This document shows, one piece after another, positions 1 through 11,000 of a stretch of DNA of 64,000 nt. Numbering within the stretch: position 1 is the first letter of the stretch; each line of letters begins with the position of its first letter. Both the position numbers and the translations under genes were made by a program. Location: the NCBI RefSeq assembly GCF_003383615.1, contig NZ_QNUL01000005.1, positions 186,001-250,000 on the forward strand, given 5' to 3'. Source of the stretch: Dyadobacter luteus. Its GTDB lineage: Bacteria; Bacteroidota; Bacteroidia; Cytophagales; Spirosomataceae. The notes under the pieces were generated by a model. It was given only the letters and a program-made list of their open reading frames with translations, had not been told where the DNA came from and did not search any database.

Positions 1-49
1 CAGCAGTTGTGGCACCTACGGCTCCGGCTCCTACGACGGTAATCTTCAT
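1..49 (-). CDS. mdh: Malate dehydrogenase, N-terminal fragment cut by the window edge
   Basis: Only the first 16 codons are inside the window, starting with ATG at 49-47 on the minus strand. They read MKITVVGAGAVGATTA, a beta strand followed by the GxGxxG dinucleotide-binding loop. This is how the lactate/malate dehydrogenases of Bacteroidota begin. The enzyme would reversibly oxidise malate to oxaloacetate with NAD+ in the TCA cycle. A quinone-linked malate oxidase is also encoded at 30.6-32.1 kb. The call rests on the N-terminus alone; another Rossmann-fold dehydrogenase cannot be excluded. Confidence 0.65.
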   Translation of the reverse strand, partial: MKITVVGAGAVGATTA

Positions 50-234
50 AAATAATCTGTTTATGGTTAAGAAGTCAATGGTTGTAACAATCTCCTAAAA
101 ATAGGATACATTTCTGTTATACCCCAAAGAATTTTATTTTTCATCGGAAAAGTAATAGGGGATAATCCAACATGCAATTTTTTCCGTATTTAGATAGTTA
201 TATTGCCGAAACTAACCACTTTTTCTTCTTGAAA

Positions 235-666
235 ATGAATAATGAGTCATTGTTAACAAAAATTCTGAAGTCGGTATTCTTTAAAAATGCGCAGGGTAAA
301 GCTGGAAAATACGCAAGGAACTCATCGAGAATGATGGGTTTGGCAACGGATGTGGTGCAGAAACTGCAGGTTGTGGGTTTTAAAGATGGTATGGCTGAAT
401 TTAGTAAAAATGTTCAGCTCTTGATACGTATGATCAGAGCCACAGCTAACGGCAGCTACAAAGGATTGCCATGGAAAAGTCTTGTATCTGTGATAGCAGT
501 GTTGATTTACTTCGTATCACCTATAGATATTATCCCAGATTTTTTACCGGTAGTGGGTATTGCCGACGACGTGGCTTTGGTATTCTGGTTGTTCAGAACC
601 ATTGCATCGGACATCAGTAAATTCAGTGAATGGGAGAAACATGAAAAAATAATTAAAATAGGATAA
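235..666 (+). CDS. DUF1232 (YkvA-like) membrane protein
   Basis: A 143-residue protein with the DUF1232 signature near residues 90-112, where a hydrophobic segment runs into SPIDIIPDFLPVVGIADD, followed by a second hydrophobic stretch. The basic N-terminal half is rich in Lys and Arg and probably cytoplasmic. The family is widespread and has no established biochemical role. An ATG at 172 is in frame, but the 21 extra residues are unlike family members, so the ATG at 235 is preferred. It is divergent from mdh and sits before tatA. Confidence 0.7.
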   Translation: MNNESLLTKILKSVFFKNAQGKAGKYARNSSRMMGLATDVVQKLQVVGFKDGMAEFSKNVQLLIRMIRATANGSYKGLPWKSLVSVIAVLIYFVSPIDIIPDFLPVVGIADDVALVFWLFRTIASDISKFSEWEKHEKIIKIG

Positions 667-679
667 TCTCCCCTTAAGA

Positions 680-711
680 TTTAGGTCTTAAAAAAAGAAT
701 AAGTATTTTTG
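680..711 (+). promoter_or_regulatory. Candidate core promoter for tatA-gatA
   Basis: TATTTTTG at 704-711 fits the Bacteroidota -7 consensus TAnnTTTG. TTTA at 680-683, 20 bp upstream, is one mismatch from the -33 element TTTG. Transcription would start near 718, about 18 nt before the tatA ATG. Confidence 0.45.
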
Positions 712-735
712 TAATCATATAAATAGAAAATAGAT

Positions 736-936
736 ATGGAATCATTAACTGTGTTGACTATGCTGGGATTGGGTGGACAGGAAATATTTTTAGTTGCGTT
801 GTTCGTATTATTATTCTTTGGCGCTAAGAAGATTCCTGAGCTTATGCGTGGATTGGGCCAGGGCATCAACGAGTTCAAGAACGCTACGAAAGACGTTAAA
901 GAGAACATTGAAAAAAGCATGGAAGATCCTAAGTAA
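736..936 (+). CDS. tatA: Twin-arginine translocase subunit TatA/TatE
   Basis: A 66-residue protein with the TatA layout: a short N-terminus, one transmembrane helix (about residues 16-31), the [14 protein letters not shown] hinge and amphipathic helix, and a charged C-tail. TatA oligomers form the pore through which folded proteins with an RR signal cross the inner membrane. A likely client lies in the window: the oxidoreductase at 54.2 kb has an RRDFLQKT signal. tatC is not here. The gene precedes gatA with a 93-bp gap that contains a hairpin. Confidence 0.92.
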   Translation: MESLTVLTMLGLGGQEIFLVALFVLLFFGAKKIPELMRGLGQGINEFKNATKDVKENIEKSMEDPK

Positions 937-963
937 TCTTCTGTTTTATTCTTATAGTACTGG

Positions 964-995
964 CAGAGCCGCTAAGTGTAAACTTATTGGCTCTG
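964..995 (+). repeat. Hairpin between tatA and gatA
   Basis: CAGAGCC (964-970) pairs with GGCTCTG (989-995), and an inner AAGT/ACTT stem closes the loop. The run of T after it is short and broken, so it is a poor intrinsic terminator. It could be an attenuator or an RNA-stability element that uncouples gatA from tatA. Confidence 0.4.
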
Positions 996-1029
996 ATTCT
1001 TTATTGATAACCCCACAAAAATAAATACA

Positions 1030-2478
1030 TTGAAAGAGTATCAGACGCTGGCGGAAATTCAGGGTGATCTGCGTGAAGGAGTTGTGACTTGCTTGCAATT
1101 GGTGGATCATTATTTGGAGAGGATTTCGTCTCAGTCTCATCTGAATGCGTTTGTCGATGTATATTCAGAAGAAGCAAGAGAGTCGGCCAAACTTATTGAT
1201 CAGAAATTGTCAACCGGCAATGCTGGTCGTCTTGCAGGGCTGGTTGTTGGTATCAAAGATGTTTTGTCCCACAAAGGCCACGAACTTCAGTCTGCGAGTC
1301 AGATCCTGAAATCTTATAAAGCTCCTTACACAGCTACTGCAGTACAACGTTTGCTGGATGAAGATGCTATCATCATTGGGCGCCAGAATTGTGATGAGTT
1401 TGCAATGGGTTCATCCAATGAAAATTCATCATTAGGTCCTGTGTTAAATGCTGCAGATAATAGCCGCGTGCCGGGTGGATCTTCCGGAGGCTCTGCGGTT
1501 GCAGTGCAGGCGGGTTTATGTCATGCATCTTTGGGCAGTGATACTGGTGGTTCTGTTCGTCAGCCTGCGGCCTTTTGCGGCGTGGTAGGGCTTAAACCTT
1601 CTTATGGTCGTGTTTCACGCTGGGGCTTGGTTGCCTATGCATCCTCTTTTGACTGCGTGGGGCCCATCACGAAGAGTGTCGAGGATGCAGCACTTTTGCT
1701 GGAAGTTATAGCAGGTGCTGATCAGTTCGATAGTACAGTTTCGCAGAAATCTGTTCCATCCTACAGCAGTGCACTTTCCTGGAATGGGAAGGCACGAATC
1801 GGTTACATTAAAGAGTCACTCGAAAGTGAATCCATAGCTCCTTCAATTCGCAGAAATACACAGGAGTTACTGGATAAATTGAAGAGAGAGGGACACGATG
1901 TGCAACCGGTAGAAATGTCTCTGCTTCAATATTTGCTTCCTACTTACTATATTCTGACTACAGCTGAGGCCAGTTCTAATCTTTCCAGATTTGATGGTGT
2001 GAGGTATGGTCACCGCTCAGAAGATTCACGTGATCTGGAATCTATGTATAAGCTTTCCAGAACGGAAGGTTTCGGAGATGAAGTGAGAAAAAGGATTTTG
2101 CTCGGAACTTTTGTTTTGAGTGCAAATTACTATGACGCATACTATACCAAGGCACAACGCGTTAGAAGATTGGTACAGGAAGAAACACAACGTTTTTTTG
2201 AGCAGTTTGACTTCTTTATTTCTCCCGTAACGCCGACAACGGCTTTCAAAATCGGTGAGAAATCTGAAGATCCGATACAGGTGTATCTGGCGGATATTTT
2301 CACTGTTCATGCCAACGTAATCGGATATCCCGCTATTTCTATTCCAAACGGAAGTGATGAAAGTGGGTTGCCAGTTGGAATTCAGGTAATGGCCAGACCA
2401 TTTGAAGAAGAAAAAATGCTGGCTTTCACGAGCTATCTGTCTGGTGTGACAAAGGAAAGTTATTCAGCTGTGAGCTAA
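1030..2478 (+). CDS. gatA: Glutamyl-tRNA(Gln)/aspartyl-tRNA(Asn) amidotransferase subunit A
   Basis: 482 residues, normal length for GatA. The amidase signature GGSSGGSA sits at about 149-156. The Ser-cisSer-Lys triad can be placed at Lys76, Ser151 and Ser175, with the 75 and 24 residue spacings typical of GatA. It releases ammonia from glutamine for GatB, which amidates mischarged Glu-tRNA(Gln) or Asp-tRNA(Asn). The start appears to be a TTG at 1030, since no in-frame ATG lies near. gatB and gatC are not in the window. Confidence 0.93.
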   Translation: MKEYQTLAEIQGDLREGVVTCLQLVDHYLERISSQSHLNAFVDVYSEEARESAKLIDQKLSTGNAGRLAGLVVGIKDVLSHKGHELQSASQILKSYKAPYTATAVQRLLDEDAIIIGRQNCDEFAMGSSNENSSLGPVLNAADNSRVPGGSSGGSAVAVQAGLCHASLGSDTGGSVRQPAAFCGVVGLKPSYGRVSRWGLVAYASSFDCVGPITKSVEDAALLLEVIAGADQFDSTVSQKSVPSYSSALSWNGKARIGYIKESLESESIAPSIRRNTQELLDKLKREGHDVQPVEMSLLQYLLPTYYILTTAEASSNLSRFDGVRYGHRSEDSRDLESMYKLSRTEGFGDEVRKRILLGTFVLSANYYDAYYTKAQRVRRLVQEETQRFFEQFDFFISPVTPTTAFKIGEKSEDPIQVYLADIFTVHANVIGYPAISIPNGSDESGLPVGIQVMARPFEEEKMLAFTSYLSGVTKESYSAVS

Positions 2479-2595
2479 TTTTTTTTATTCGCAATTAGTC
2501 AAACGCGGTCGTAGTTCCTCACAGGTAATAGTAAAAAACTGTGCCACATGAGTTTCTAAGAATTAAGAGTAAAAAAGTTATAATAGATAAAGGTG

Positions 2596-2607
2596 CCGAT
2601 TAATCGG
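2596..2607. promoter_or_regulatory. Perfect 12-bp palindrome upstream of mltD
   Basis: CCGATTAATCGG is a perfect inverted repeat about 100 bp before the mltD start, and a further GATTGGCA lies just downstream. It might be a dimeric repressor site. No regulator is known, so this is a weak call made from symmetry alone. Confidence 0.2.
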
Positions 2608-2707
2608 AGAAGTATCCCGATTGGCATAATGAAAAGGGTTTAGATTGTACATTAACAGACAAAGCCATTGAAAACCGGAAATTGATTAACCTTCAAAAGA
2701 TTTATTG

Positions 2708-4270
2708 ATGAAGATTTGGAAGAAAGTTTTATGGCTGGGAGCCATGTGTACAGGATTGTGTAATGTATCTGATCGTGCTTTTGCGGTACAAATTCCTCAA
2801 CAAAAGGGGATGCAGTCAGATACTTTGATAGGTGGCGAACAGAATGAGGCTTTGTTCTCAGAATTACCGGAACTTGAAGAAATTGGTGTGAACCCTGCTG
2901 TACCTGAAAAATTACTCAGGGAAAGGTTTGCAAAACTGGAAAGATCTATTCCTCTGACCTACCATAAGGCTTCTCATGAATTTGTAGAATATTTTATCTA
3001 CAAAAAGGCAAGTTTCACCCGCTCCATGATGGAAAAAATGCCTTTGTATTTCCCGCTTTTTGAAAAGACACTTCAGAAACATGGTCTGCCAGCTGAACTG
3101 AAGTACCTTTCAATGATTGAATCGGGATTGAATCCCAAAGTTATTTCACATGCACGGGCTGGGGGATTGTGGCAGTTTATGCCGGCAACCGGTCGTGAAT
3201 TTGGTCTTTATCAGGATGCTTATATTGATGAGCGCTTTGAACCAGTAAAGGCTACAGAGGCGGCATGTCGGTACCTGAAACAGCTACATAATATTTTCGG
3301 AGATTGGGAACTGGCGTTAGCTTCTTATAACACAGGTCCGGGAAACATTAAACGTGCTATGCGCAGATCGCGCGGTACTACTTTCTGGACAATATACGGA
3401 GCGTTGCCAAGAGAAACCAGATCATATGTTCCGCAATACGTGGCGATGAACTACATGATGAATTACGGTAATGATCACGGAATCTTTGCAGAAAATCCTG
3501 AATATCAGATCCCGAATGATACAATTCATATCAATGGATATATAGATCTGGTAGCATTCTGTAACAATAGCGGAATTGAATTTGACGAGTTGTCGAAACT
3601 GAATCCATCTATTACAAAAAAAATATTACCGGACAGAACACGTGATTTTGTAATGCGTGTGCCAAGTGTGAAGTATACGTATCTGGTCAGTAACCGGTCT
3701 GTAATTATGGACTCTTGTACCAGAAAACTTTTGCCTGCCGGAACGATGCTGGCAGTGGGGGATAGTACCAGAACCGATTCGCTTGGTCGTAACAGAACAT
3801 TCCCTTATACACTGGCTGCAAATACAACAGATGGCGAGTACGCGGATGACGAAGAAGAAGCTGAGGTCACAACGGTTCGCAGAACTAAAAAACTTTCTCA
3901 TACCGTAAGACGCGGAGAGACGTTACTGTCGATTTCCAAAAAACACAGAGTTACTGTTGCGGAACTGAAAAAATGGAACCGCCTCAGGAGAAGCAACATC
4001 ATGAAAGGCCAGCGTTTGGTTATCATGAAGCAAGTAAAAGAAGTAGTGCCATCTGCTGCTGCTGTACAAGTAGCTGTCGCACCTGCTGTGGAAAAAGAGT
4101 ATGTAAAAAGTGCGAAAAAACTCAAAATGAAATACCATACTGTTCAGCAGGGAGATACGTTATGGACTATTTCTCAGCGATACGGTTTACCGCTTGACCA
4201 TCTTAAAAAAGCAAATAAGATCAGAGGAAACGATATCAAGCCTGGACAAAAACTTATCATCTCAAGCTAG
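2708..4270 (+). CDS. mltD: Membrane-associated lytic murein transglycosylase with two LysM repeats (MltD-like)
   Basis: 520 residues. A hydrophobic N-terminal export signal is followed by an SLT goose-lysozyme-like domain (about 115-270) with catalytic Glu138 in MIESGLNP and the GLWQFMPATGREFGL motif. Two C-terminal LysM peptidoglycan-binding repeats lie near 395-440 and 473-520. It would cleave the MurNAc-GlcNAc bond with formation of 1,6-anhydroMurNAc in the periplasm. An in-frame TTG is directly upstream, but ATG at 2708 is the natural start. ruvA follows after 26 bp and is probably co-transcribed. Confidence 0.88.
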   Translation: MKIWKKVLWLGAMCTGLCNVSDRAFAVQIPQQKGMQSDTLIGGEQNEALFSELPELEEIGVNPAVPEKLLRERFAKLERSIPLTYHKASHEFVEYFIYKKASFTRSMMEKMPLYFPLFEKTLQKHGLPAELKYLSMIESGLNPKVISHARAGGLWQFMPATGREFGLYQDAYIDERFEPVKATEAACRYLKQLHNIFGDWELALASYNTGPGNIKRAMRRSRGTTFWTIYGALPRETRSYVPQYVAMNYMMNYGNDHGIFAENPEYQIPNDTIHINGYIDLVAFCNNSGIEFDELSKLNPSITKKILPDRTRDFVMRVPSVKYTYLVSNRSVIMDSCTRKLLPAGTMLAVGDSTRTDSLGRNRTFPYTLAANTTDGEYADDEEEAEVTTVRRTKKLSHTVRRGETLLSISKKHRVTVAELKKWNRLRRSNIMKGQRLVIMKQVKEVVPSAAAVQVAVAPAVEKEYVKSAKKLKMKYHTVQQGDTLWTISQRYGLPLDHLKKANKIRGNDIKPGQKLIISS

Positions 4271-4296
4271 CAGTTTAGGTTTTACACACATACTTT

Positions 4297-4890
4297 ATGA
4301 TTGCCTACGTTAACGGAAAAGTTAGTTACAAGGACCCGGCCCATACTATTATAGACGTAAACGGAATCGGATATGAAGTCCGTATTTCGCTACAAACTTA
4401 CACATCAATGCCTGACCAGGGTGAACAGAGCAAACTGTTCACCTATCTCAGTATAAGAGAAGATGCACATGTACTCTACGGCTTCTGGACCGCAGACGAA
4501 AAGAAACTGTTCCTTGATCTGGTAGGTATTTCGGGTATCGGACCTTCGACAGCTCTTGTGATGTTGTCTTCGCTGTCTTCCAACGAAATCAGACAGGGGA
4601 TTGTGGATGAAGATTTACGATTGATCCAATCTATTAAGGGTATCGGATCAAAAACGGCCCAGCGCGTCATTCTGGAATTGAAAGATAAAATCAGGAAGGA
4701 AGAGTGGGGTGGGACTGCAGAGCAGCGACCTGTCGCCAGTCGTTCCAATACTGTGAAAGATGAGGCATTGGCTGCATTGATTACCCTTGGTATCCCAAAA
4801 GCAACTGCAGAAAAAAGCCTTGATACAATTCTGAAACGTGAAGGTGAAGGATTGTCTGTAGAACAGTTGATAAAACTTGCCTTACGCTAA
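4297..4890 (+). CDS. ruvA: Holliday junction branch migration DNA helicase RuvA
   Basis: 197 residues, the usual RuvA length. It has an N-terminal OB fold, two helix-hairpin-helix motifs (GISGIGPSTAL and IKGIGSKTAQR) and a C-terminal RuvB-binding domain. RuvA tetramers bind Holliday junctions and load RuvB for branch migration. It lies between mltD and sprA; ruvA next to sprA is a familiar order in Bacteroidota. ruvB and ruvC are not in the window. Confidence 0.95.
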   Translation: MIAYVNGKVSYKDPAHTIIDVNGIGYEVRISLQTYTSMPDQGEQSKLFTYLSIREDAHVLYGFWTADEKKLFLDLVGISGIGPSTALVMLSSLSSNEIRQGIVDEDLRLIQSIKGIGSKTAQRVILELKDKIRKEEWGGTAEQRPVASRSNTVKDEALAALITLGIPKATAEKSLDTILKREGEGLSVEQLIKLALR

Positions 4891-5001
4891 TGCCGAATGA
4901 GAAAATTGGATACCAAACGAAAGTGAGAAAACGCAATACTACTCAACGGAAATGATGAAACGGAGCTCAGCAATAACCTTCTCTAAATTTAGATACTAGC
5001 C

Positions 5002-8000
5002 TTGTCATCAACAGTTTACTCTCTACTTTTTAAGACATTAACTATTTCTACCTGCGCTGCAATTCTTGCATCCGTTTCGGTAGATAAGGATGTTTATACC
5101 ACACTACAACCTGAAATTATTGCCGTTGCCGATACTTTACCTGAGGATACCTCAAAGAATAGTTTAGGCAAATCGGGAAATCAGTTTGTGCTGCGTTGGA
5201 AAGATTATTATTCCAACCGTCTTGTTCAACCCCGTCCGCGCTCTCCTTTTTACCTCAAAGATCCTGCCAATATCAAGACAGATATATTGCTGGATAGCAC
5301 CGGTAAAATTGCAGTCACCGAACAGATTCATACAACCGGAGGAACACTTGATTACCGTGCTCCCGAAGGAATGGATTTGGAGCAGTATGATAAGGTGCAG
5401 GAAGGAAGAGCTTTCAAAAGTTTGCTGAAAGAGTATTCAAGCAGGCAGGACGGACAGGGAGCTATGGGCACAAGAGGCTTACTTCCTAAGCTGGATGTGC
5501 CACCCGCATTGTCCAAATTGTTAGGTGATGACTTTCTAAACTTCAAACCAACCGGTTTTGTCTCTTTGGATCTGGGGCTGATGCATCAGTTTTTGGATAA
5601 CCCTACGATTCCCATCCGCCAGAGAAGGAATACCCAGTTTATTTTCAACGAACAAATCAATATCAATTTTGATGCAAGGCTGGGAGATATGCTCGGTTTT
5701 CAGACCAACTTTGATACCAAGGCAAACTTCAATTTTGAGAATGCGATTAAACTGAATTATAAAAATCCGGAAGAGAGCTTTATCCGTAAAATTGAGGCGG
5801 GTAATATCAACTGGGCCATTAATAGCCAGTTAATTCCTGGTGTACAAAATCTTTTTGGTTTAAAGACAGACTTTCAGTTCGGCCGTTTAAAGGCAACATT
5901 TGTGGCTTCTCAACAGAAGTCCAGTAAAGAGCGGGTTGTATTGAGAGGAGGGGCGCAGGGGCGTGAGTTCGAGATCAGAGCGGATACGTATGATGAGAAC
6001 AGAAACTTCTTTCTTTCTCAGTATTTCAGAAATATTTATGAGAATTCGTTGCGGACAACTCCAACCATTACTTCTGGTGTGACCGTAACAAGAATGGAAG
6101 TGTACGTCACCAACCGTACTACTACCACTGAGTCACTACGTAATGTGGTCGGTTTTGCTGATCTTGGAGAGCCTGCTCCTTATAAGAGTGCAAATGCGAG
6201 CCTTCAGCCAATAGTGAGTTCATCACCAGCTGCGAACGGAGCGAATGGCCTTTTTAGTAGTCTTCAGAATAATCCGGCTTTCCGTCAGGTTGATAATACC
6301 AACACATCTCTTACTACCAGCTTCGGACTTGAAAAAGCGAATGATTATGAGTTGCTCAGGGGTGCCAAAAAACTGGTTGCAGAACGTGATTATACATTCC
6401 ATCCACAATTGGGTTATGTATCGCTGACGACGGCACTCCGCAATGACGAGGTGCTGGCAGTGGCATATGAATATACGGTAAATGGTCGCTCATTTAAAGT
6501 AGGGGAACTTACAGAAGATTACCAGGCTACTCAGGATAATGAAGTAATTGTTTTGAAGCTTTTGAAATCATCCACAATCAGGAATAATACAAAACTTCCT
6601 ATGTGGAACCTGATGATGAAGAACGTCTATGCGTTGGGAACAAGCCAGATTGATCGTCAGGGTTTCCAGCTGCGTGTAATATACAAGGATGACCTTACGG
6701 GGATGGATAATCCACAGCTGCAGGATAGCGATATCGCCAACATTCCTCTCATTCGCTTAATGGGGCTCGACAGGCTCAACCCCGTGAACGATTTGCAGTC
6801 GGATGGAAACTTCGATTACGTTGAAGGTATTACGATTGACAGTAAAACCGGACGGATCATATTCCCGGTACTAGAACCTTTCGGATCAAACCTTTCGGCA
6901 AAGTTTGGTGCCGGCAATGAGCAGATAGCTAGCAAATATGTTTTTGATGAGCTCTACAGGACTACCATGATAGATGCTCAACAGGTAACTGAGCGGAATA
7001 AATTCTTCCTGAAAGGTTCTTATCAGTCGAGCCAGGGAGCGGAGGTGACGCTGCCATTCGGTGTGGTTGAAACATCCGTAACAGTGACCTCAGGAGGCGT
7101 ACCTTTGTCACCGGGCTCTGATTATATCGTAGAATCGCAGTTGGGCCGAGTACGTATTCTGAACCAGAGTGTGATGAACTCTGGACGTGAGATTGTGATA
7201 GAATACGAAAGACCCGACATGTTCCAGAATCAAATCAGATCTCTGATAGGAACGCGTTTGGATTATGCTGTGAACCGGGATATGAGTATCGGTTTAACGG
7301 CGATGAAATACCGTGAAAGACCTGCCGGCTTCCTTACAAGGGTTGCTATTGGTAATGAGCCTGTGAATAATACCATGCTCGGCTTCGATATAAATATCCG
7401 TAAAGATGTTCCCTTCCTGACTAAAATGCTTGACAAACTTCCTTTCCTTCAAACCAAGGAAATGTCGAGCATTCAGTTCAAGGCCGAATTCGCTAAATTA
7501 TTCCCGGGCGTTTCGAAAGATGTTAATAACCGCTCTTTGGTGGATGACTTTGAAGCAGCAAGAACTGTATATGACCTGGCGCGTCAACCACAAAAATGGC
7601 GCCTGGCGGCGGTGCCTCCGAAGTTTACAGACGGGAAGGCAGGAAATGATCGCTCGTACGGTTATAAACGTGCCAAGATATCGGCCTATACTGTAGACAA
7701 TATATTTGGAGGACAGGGCGGCCTTGGTGGAGGTTATCAAATCCCAAGCAATATTACCGTTTCAGATAGTAATTATTACGAAAAACTATATCTGCCCAAT
7801 CAGATATTCCCGAACAGAGCCATCGCTGGACTTGTAACTTATCCACAGAATATTCTTGATATCTCCTATTTTCCGTCAGAGCGGGGAATGTATAATTACA
7901 ACACGGACCTGACCAATGAAGGTCGTTTGAGAATGCCGAGACAAAACTTCGGTGGTATAAGCAGGGCGATTACATCTGATAACGATTTTGATAATGCCAA

Positions 8001-11000
8001 TATCGAAAGTATCGAATTCTGGATACTGGACCCGTTTATTAATGATGGTACGGAAAATTCGAAAGTAAGAGACGGATTCGAAAATCAGCCTAATACCACG
8101 GGCGGTAAGCTGGTGTTTAACCTGGGAGATATATCAGAAGATGTAATTCCTGATGAACGTTACAACTTTGAAAACGGTCTTCCTGTTGGGCCCAAAATCG
8201 TTGGAGATAATGTTGACTCCACAGCATGGGGATATGTGACGAGATCGCAGTATCTGATAAACGCATTCAGTAATGAGCCTGGAGCACGCCAGCGTCAGGA
8301 TGTCGGATTGGACGGTATGAGTAATGAAGAGGAACGTATCTTCTTCAAAAGTTATCTGGATGCGCTTCCGCAAGGTGTGCGGGAACGTTTCGCCCAGGAT
8401 CCTTCAGGTGACGACTTTTCTTTTTTCCTCGGACAAGAACTGGATGATAACAACGCCAAGGTTGTAGAGCGCTATAAGAACTACATGGGTATGGAAAATA
8501 ACTCTCCCGAAAGTCAGGGACGAGCTACAACTGTAACTCCTGCTTCTACCAACGTGCCGGATGGTGAGGATATGAACGTAGATAATACGATCAATGACAA
8601 TGAGTCCTACTATGAATATGAGATTGACCTGAAACCAGGACAACTGGAAGTTGGAAAAGGTTTTATTGTGGATAAATCAGTGAATACAAAAGATGGTAAG
8701 AATTGGTATCTCTTCCGTGTTCCGATCAAAGAATTTTCCGGACAGGTAGGTGGGATGAATGGTTTTAAATCCATTCGTTTCATGCGTATGTATTTGACCG
8801 ATTTTCAACAACCTGTGGTTTTGCGTTTTGCTCAGCTTCAGATGGTGGGTCAGCAGTACAGGAAGTACACAAGCAATCTTGCTGAAGGAGGTGTGCTGCC
8901 CAAGCCCGAGCCTTATGATGCCAAGTTTACGGTAGGAACTGTGAGTATTGAAGAAAACGGTTTGAGTGCTAATGCCAACAACAAATATGTGTATGACATT
9001 CCTCCGGGCTGGATCCGTGATCAGGATGCTACACAACGCCCTCCTTTGTTGTTGAACGAGCAGTCTATGAGTCTTTGTGTGACAGACCTTCGAGATGGCG
9101 ATTCACGCGGAGTTTTCAAAAACGTAAACCTGGATCTTCAATTCAGAAAACGCCTGCGCATGTACGTACACATGCACAACGAACAAAATGAAGATAAAAA
9201 GGTTGGTGCATTTATGCGTATCGGAACTGACCTTACCCAGAATTATTATGAGATTGATATTTCGGAATTGAACTCAACCAGAGCAGGGCAGAGTGCCCGT
9301 GGTGAAATTTGGCCGGAAGAAAACGAGCTGAATATAGCCATTGCTGATTTGATCAATGCAAAAGCTGCGCGAAACCGTGATTTCGGCAGAACATCGGGAA
9401 ATGCATACCCGACACAATCATCGGATGGAAGATATACAATTACTGTTGTTGGTAATCCTGACCTTAGCTCGGTAAGGGTTATGATGATTGGTATGAGAAA
9501 CCCCAAATCAGATGATGAGCGTTCGAAGTCTTTCTGTATCTGGGTAGATGAAATGCACGTAGAAGGGTTTGATGAAACCGGAGGTATGGCGGCAATAGCT
9601 CAGCTTAATGCCAAACTTGCAGACTTTGCCACAGTTACTGCTTCGGGGAGAATAGAAACGTTTGGATTCGGAAGTGTACAACAAAGAATCGGAGAGCGTT
9701 CACGAAACCTGACGACCGAATATGGTTTCTCTTCCAATGTTGCGTTGGATAAATTGTTACCTCAGAAATGGGGATTTGTAATACCTGTATTCCTGAGTTA
9801 TGATCGCCGCAATGTGAAGCCGCATTTTGATCCGTTAGATCCCGATACTGAGCTTACGACTTCATTATCCAATTTGCGGAGTGACGAGGAGCGGGATGGC
9901 TACCGGCGAATGGTGGAAGAAAATGCCGTGAAGAGAGGTATCAACTTCTCCAATGTAAGAAAGGTAAAAACCAGACCGGGAGCGAAAAACCACTTCTATG
10001 ACTTTGAAAACTTTGCATTTACCTATGCCTACAGTGATGATAACCGTCGGAATATCCTGACACAGGAGTATGCGCAACGTATGTATAAAGGTGGAATCGC
10101 CTACGTGTATAGCAGTCAGCCGAAGGCGTTTGAACCTTTCAAGAATTATGAAGTAAAAAACCGCTGGGGAGAATTGTTAAAAGATTTCAATCTGACATTA
10201 CTTCCGAATATGGTTTCGGTACGGGCAGATGTTGACAGAAGGTTCCTGAAAACACAACTCAGGAATGCCGATCTGACCACTGACGGTGTACAACCACTTT
10301 ATGAGAAGTATTTCTGGTTTAACCGTTACTACGATTTCAACTGGAACCTGACCAGAAATATGACATTGGCATATAACTCATCTGCTAATTCAGTGATTGA
10401 TGAGCCGATGGGTGATATTAATACGGCTGAGAAAAAGGACTCTTTATGGGCCAATTTTAGAAAGCTTGGACGTATCAAAAATTTCGATCAGCGTATCAGT
10501 CTGACCTACCGTTTGCCGCTGAATAAAATACCACTTACAGATTGGATGAGTGCTGACTATAAACATTCTGTTGGGTATCAGTATCAGGCAAACGCTTATG
10601 GGTTGGTAGATTCCACGGGTAATCTTTTCGGAGATATTATCAGAAACAGTCGTGAGCGCGGAGTGAGTGGTAAGGTGGACTTTGTAATGCTTTATAACAA
10701 GCTGAGATACCTCAAATTCGCTAACACGCCTTCTGTAGCGCGTAAGAACTTTGCAAGAAGCCCGGGGGATGTTGAAGATATTAATCTGAATAGTACTGAC
10801 TTTTTGAAAAGTGTCACAAGGATGCTGATGACAGTTCGGGGTATTAATTTCAATTACTCATTGCTGGAAACGACTTCGTTACCAGGCTATTTACGGGCTC
10901 CGGAATACTTTGGGTTAGACAATACTTTTGCCCCCGGGATGCGCTTTGTGATGGGTGAACAAGATCGTGATTTTCATAAGATGGCTGCCTCCAAAGGGTG

